Shown here piece by piece: positions 5,768-7,419 of a DNA stretch of 7,419 bases. Both the position numbers and the translations under genes were made by a program. The stretch spans positions 1-7,419 of the forward strand of contig JAQCKL010000220.1 of assembly GCA_027592485.1 (NCBI GenBank), read 5' to 3'. The notes beneath the pieces are model-generated. The model searched no databases, was not told the DNA's origin, and saw nothing but the letters and a program-made list of their open reading frames with translations. Source of the stretch: Cyanobacteriota bacterium (GTDB lineage Bacteria > Cyanobacteriota > Cyanobacteriia > Phormidesmidales > Phormidesmidaceae). Numbering within the stretch: position 1 is the first letter of the stretch; every line of letters begins with the position of its first letter.

Positions 5768-5946
5768 GGGTTGGTTCTGTCTGAGAAGGTCAAGTAAAGG
5801 GAACCGGGCAACCAAAACAGCAGGATCAGGGGAAACTGCGCAAAGCGGCGCTGCTGGAAACCGGTCACCAGGGTAAACAGGCAGCCTATCACCCCAATCA
5901 CGCCGAAGATGCGCAGGGTGAAGGGACGGGATTTGGGGTTGCTCAA
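5764..5946 (-). CDS. Small two-helix membrane protein with TTG start
   Basis: 60 residues. After a basic N-terminus (SNPKSRPFTLR) come two hydrophobic helices, about 13-29 (IFGVIGVIGCLFTLVTG) and 37-53 (FPLILLFWLPGSLYLTF), separated by a basic turn QQRRFAQ, giving a hairpin in the membrane with the turn predicted at the cytoplasmic face or the ends inside. I do not recognise a named family. Support for it being real: its codons follow the same GC-rich third positions as the neighbours, it has no internal stop, and its TGA overlaps the ACT gene's ATG (ATGA, 5764-5767), the usual mark of a coupled operon. The only start in frame is TTG (5946-5944), preceded two codons earlier by an in-frame TAA; no ATG or GTG exists before the first helix. 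The leader to the divergent Uma2 gene is only 36 bases. Too short for most gene callers to be sure of. Confidence 0.6.
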   Translation of the reverse strand: MSNPKSRPFTLRIFGVIGVIGCLFTLVTGFQQRRFAQFPLILLFWLPGSLYLTFSDRTNP

Positions 5947-5982
5947 CGATTAAACTTAGATCACTGTTGTTGTCTCTGGCCC

Positions 5983-6573
5983 ATGACGATCGCGACTCAG
6001 CGCTTCACTTTAGAGGAGTATCTGGCCTATGACGATGGCAGCGATCGCCACTATGAGTTGGTGAATGGGGATCTGGTGCCAATGGGTTTAGGCACGGGCC
6101 GCAATGGGGCCATCATCAAGCGGTTGGAGCGAATTTTGGATGATGAAATTGCCCGTTTGCAGCAGCCGTGGATTACGGTGGCGGGGACGGTGGGGTTGCA
6201 GTCACCTCGGGGTGAGGCTGGGGATACGGTGCGTATCCCGGATGTGATGGTGTTGACGTTGGCGCAGTGGGAGGCGTTGCAGGATCGGGAGGCGGTGGTG
6301 CGGTTGAATGAGTCGCCACCGTTATTGGTGGCGGAGGTGGTGAGTGAGTCTACGAAGAGCACGGATTATCGGGCTAAGCGGGTGGAATACAGCGTGCTGG
6401 ATATTCCGGAGTATTGGATTGCTGACCCTTTGAAGGAAGTGGTGACGGTATGTACGCTGCTAGAGGGATGGTATGAGGTAGCGGAATACTTGGCCGGAGG
6501 GGCGATCAAATCACCGAGGTTTTCAAACTTAAAACTGCTTGATGAGCAGATCTTGCGTGGTAAGCGGTTCTAG
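5983..6573 (+). CDS. Uma2 family putative endonuclease
   Basis: 196 residues, normal for Uma2-family proteins, which are very abundant in cyanobacteria and adopt a restriction-endonuclease (PD-(D/E)XK) fold; the biological role is not established. The N-terminal FTLEEYLAYDDGSDRHYELVNGDLV (8-32) is the classic start, with E25. The active site looks complete: D87 in VRIPDVMV, E118 in LLVAEVVSEST, K132 in DYRAKRVEY, and the final EYWIADP (143-149). The ATG is the only sensible start; no Shine-Dalgarno is evident, which is common here. A HIP1 site lies near the 5' end (6041-6048), consistent with native DNA. The gene is divergent from the small membrane protein gene (36-base gap) and convergent with the WD40 gene, whose stop codon shares CTAG with this one (6570-6573). 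Confidence 0.95.
   Translation: MTIATQRFTLEEYLAYDDGSDRHYELVNGDLVPMGLGTGRNGAIIKRLERILDDEIARLQQPWITVAGTVGLQSPRGEAGDTVRIPDVMVLTLAQWEALQDREAVVRLNESPPLLVAEVVSESTKSTDYRAKRVEYSVLDIPEYWIADPLKEVVTVCTLLEGWYEVAEYLAGGAIKSPRFSNLKLLDEQILRGKRF
6570..6573. other. Shared stop codons at CTAG of two convergent genes
   Basis: Bases 6570-6573 read CTAG, so the plus-strand Uma2 gene ends with TAG (6571-6573) and the minus-strand WD40 gene ends with TAG on the opposite strand (6572-6570). The two reading frames overlap by four bases, leaving no intergenic terminator. Confidence 0.95.
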
Positions 6574-7419
6574 CTTTCCAAGTAATGTTCTTGGTAGTGA
6601 TCAACTGCACCTAGTGCGAGCAGAGATGATTTTTGCGTATCCATTAAACCCTTTACCCCCGTAATGTTCATGCCTTCGTATAATCTTGGTGCTCGCAATA
6701 TAGAAAAGCATTCTCTACTTTCTATATCCCACAATCTCACCGTCTGGTCTTGGCTGCTGCTTGCAAGGATCTTTCCGTCTGGACTAAAGCAAACTGACCA
6801 TACATAATTGTCGTGTCCTTTAAGTTCGCAAAGACATTTCCCCTGCTCAACATCCCAAAGTTTCACCAATGCATTATCGCTACCACTAGCTATGAATTTG
6901 CCGTCGGGGCTAAAAGCAACAGAATTAATAAGATTGTGGTTGCAGTCACCTATCAGCACAGATACAAGTAGACGCGTATTAATATCCCACAGCCTAACGG
7001 TTTGATCATCTCCTGCAGAAGCCAAAAATCTTCCATTTGGACTAAAAGCTACCGAGTTTATCCAGAATTCATGTCCTCTAAAAATTTGAACCAATTGACA
7101 AGTTTCCACATCCCAAAGCATGACATTATGATTCAATCCTCCAGCTGCAAGAAACTTACCGTCTGGACTAAAATCTATTGCTTTAACTTTGTCGCTTGAC
7201 TCAAATATGTGACAGCATGTAAGGGATTGGAGCTCCCAAATTCTTACTTTTTTGTCCGAACCAGAACTTGCTAAAAGCATTCCATTCGGATGAAAGCATA
7301 CAGAAGTAATGCTGCTTGTATGTCCTTGAAAGCTATATTTTAGGCTAAAATTTTCTACCTCCCATAGTCCAATATATCCGTCGGAACCTCCACTAGCTAG
7401 GATCTTTTCGTCTTTACTA
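6570..7419 (-). CDS. WD40-repeat protein, C-terminal part (likely STAND/NB-ARC-type), 5' end outside window
   Basis: The minus-strand frame is open from the right edge (7418) to the stop at 6572-6570: 282 residues with no start codon needed. It holds about five and a half WD40 blades, repeating the pattern GH...V.SVAFSPDGK.LASGS.D..V.LWD at steps of 41-44 residues (for example SPDGKFLAAGG, SPNGRFLASAGDDQTVRLWD, SPDGKFIASGSDNALVKLWD). These fold into a beta-propeller for protein binding. The end, after the last blade, reads LRAPRLYEGMNITGVKGLM, DTQKSSLLALGAV: a tail I know from large cyanobacterial NB-ARC/STAND ATPases with C-terminal WD40 repeats (RPYEGMNITGVTGLT-type). So the missing part probably holds an NTPase sensor-effector, a class that includes signalling and anti-phage proteins (inference). 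The gene is visibly AT-richer than the middle block and lacks HIP1 sites. Confidence 0.93.
   Translation of the reverse strand, partial: SKDEKILASGGSDGYIGLWEVENFSLKYSFQGHTSSITSVCFHPNGMLLASSGSDKKVRIWELQSLTCCHIFESSDKVKAIDFSPDGKFLAAGGLNHNVMLWDVETCQLVQIFRGHEFWINSVAFSPNGRFLASAGDDQTVRLWDINTRLLVSVLIGDCNHNLINSVAFSPDGKFIASGSDNALVKLWDVEQGKCLCELKGHDNYVWSVCFSPDGKILASSSQDQTVRLWDIESRECFSILRAPRLYEGMNITGVKGLMDTQKSSLLALGAVDHYQEHYLES
6730..7419 (-). repeat. DNA-level tandem repeats encoding WD40 blades
   Basis: On the plus strand, CCGTCTGGACTAAA-like segments (complement of the FSPDG codons) recur at about 6775, 6901, 7033, 7159 and 7282, that is every 123-132 bases (41-44 residues). The copies have diverged clearly at the DNA level, so this is an old repeat series, not a recent expansion. 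Confidence 0.75.

Larger units (their letters stand above)
2547..6048. repeat. Six HIP1 octamers (GCGATCGC)
   Basis: Exact copies start at 2547, 3265, 3550, 4433, 5397 and 6041. In 3.5 kb this is far more than chance for an 8-base palindrome. None occurs before 2547 or after 6048. HIP1 is a hallmark of many cyanobacterial chromosomes. Confidence 0.9.

Noticed and set aside
6570..7280. WD40 gene starting at the ATG at 7280
   Set aside because: The frame continues with WD40 sequence to the window edge, so this ATG is internal to a larger gene.

Overview
The window looks like cyanobacterial chromosomal DNA. Six exact copies of the octamer GCGATCGC (HIP1, abundant in many cyanobacterial genomes) lie between 2547 and 6048. 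The gene content fits too: a PIN toxin-antitoxin pair, a Uma2 nuclease, pentapeptide repeats, a WD40 protein with a tail typical of cyanobacterial STAND proteins, a DCC-family thioredoxin-fold protein and an ACT_3 protein. I cannot name the species; a Leptolyngbya-like or related lineage is a guess.

Left block (1-2745), mostly accessory. A C-terminal fragment of a YghU-type glutathione S-transferase has lost its upstream homology. Next come a stand-alone zinc-finger plus PD-(D/E)XK (HsdR N-terminal-like) nuclease and a tightly overlapped antitoxin/PIN-toxin operon with a 12-bp palindrome and an 11-bp-spaced direct repeat before it. A 509-bp stretch without an intact gene follows; its minus strand looks like a decayed gene. 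No HIP1 site occurs before 2547, and the nuclease gene is AT-richer than the middle block.

Middle block (2746-5946), core-like. A short minus-strand pentapeptide-repeat gene is preceded by two interleaved perfect inverted repeats that could form an H-type pseudoknot next to its ribosome-binding site. Diverging from it is a compact plus-strand operon: DCC thiol-disulfide oxidoreductase, seven-helix membrane protein, ribonuclease III (1-nt gap, then an ATGA overlap). RNase III has Ser at a position that usually holds a catalytic Asp. Converging on it is a minus-strand pair, a 60-residue membrane protein with a TTG start coupled by ATGA to an ACT_3 protein.

Right block (5947-7419). A Uma2-family putative endonuclease runs convergently into the 3' end of a WD40 gene that enters from the right edge; their stop codons share the tetranucleotide CTAG. 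The WD40 C-terminal tail suggests that the gene encodes a large STAND/NB-ARC-type signalling or defence ATPase whose N-terminus lies outside the window.

No tRNA, rRNA, CRISPR array, insertion sequence with recognisable ends or strong intrinsic terminator was seen. The most interesting items are the pseudoknot-like leader, the zinc-finger nuclease, the TA operator candidate, the RNase III substitution and the STAND tail.
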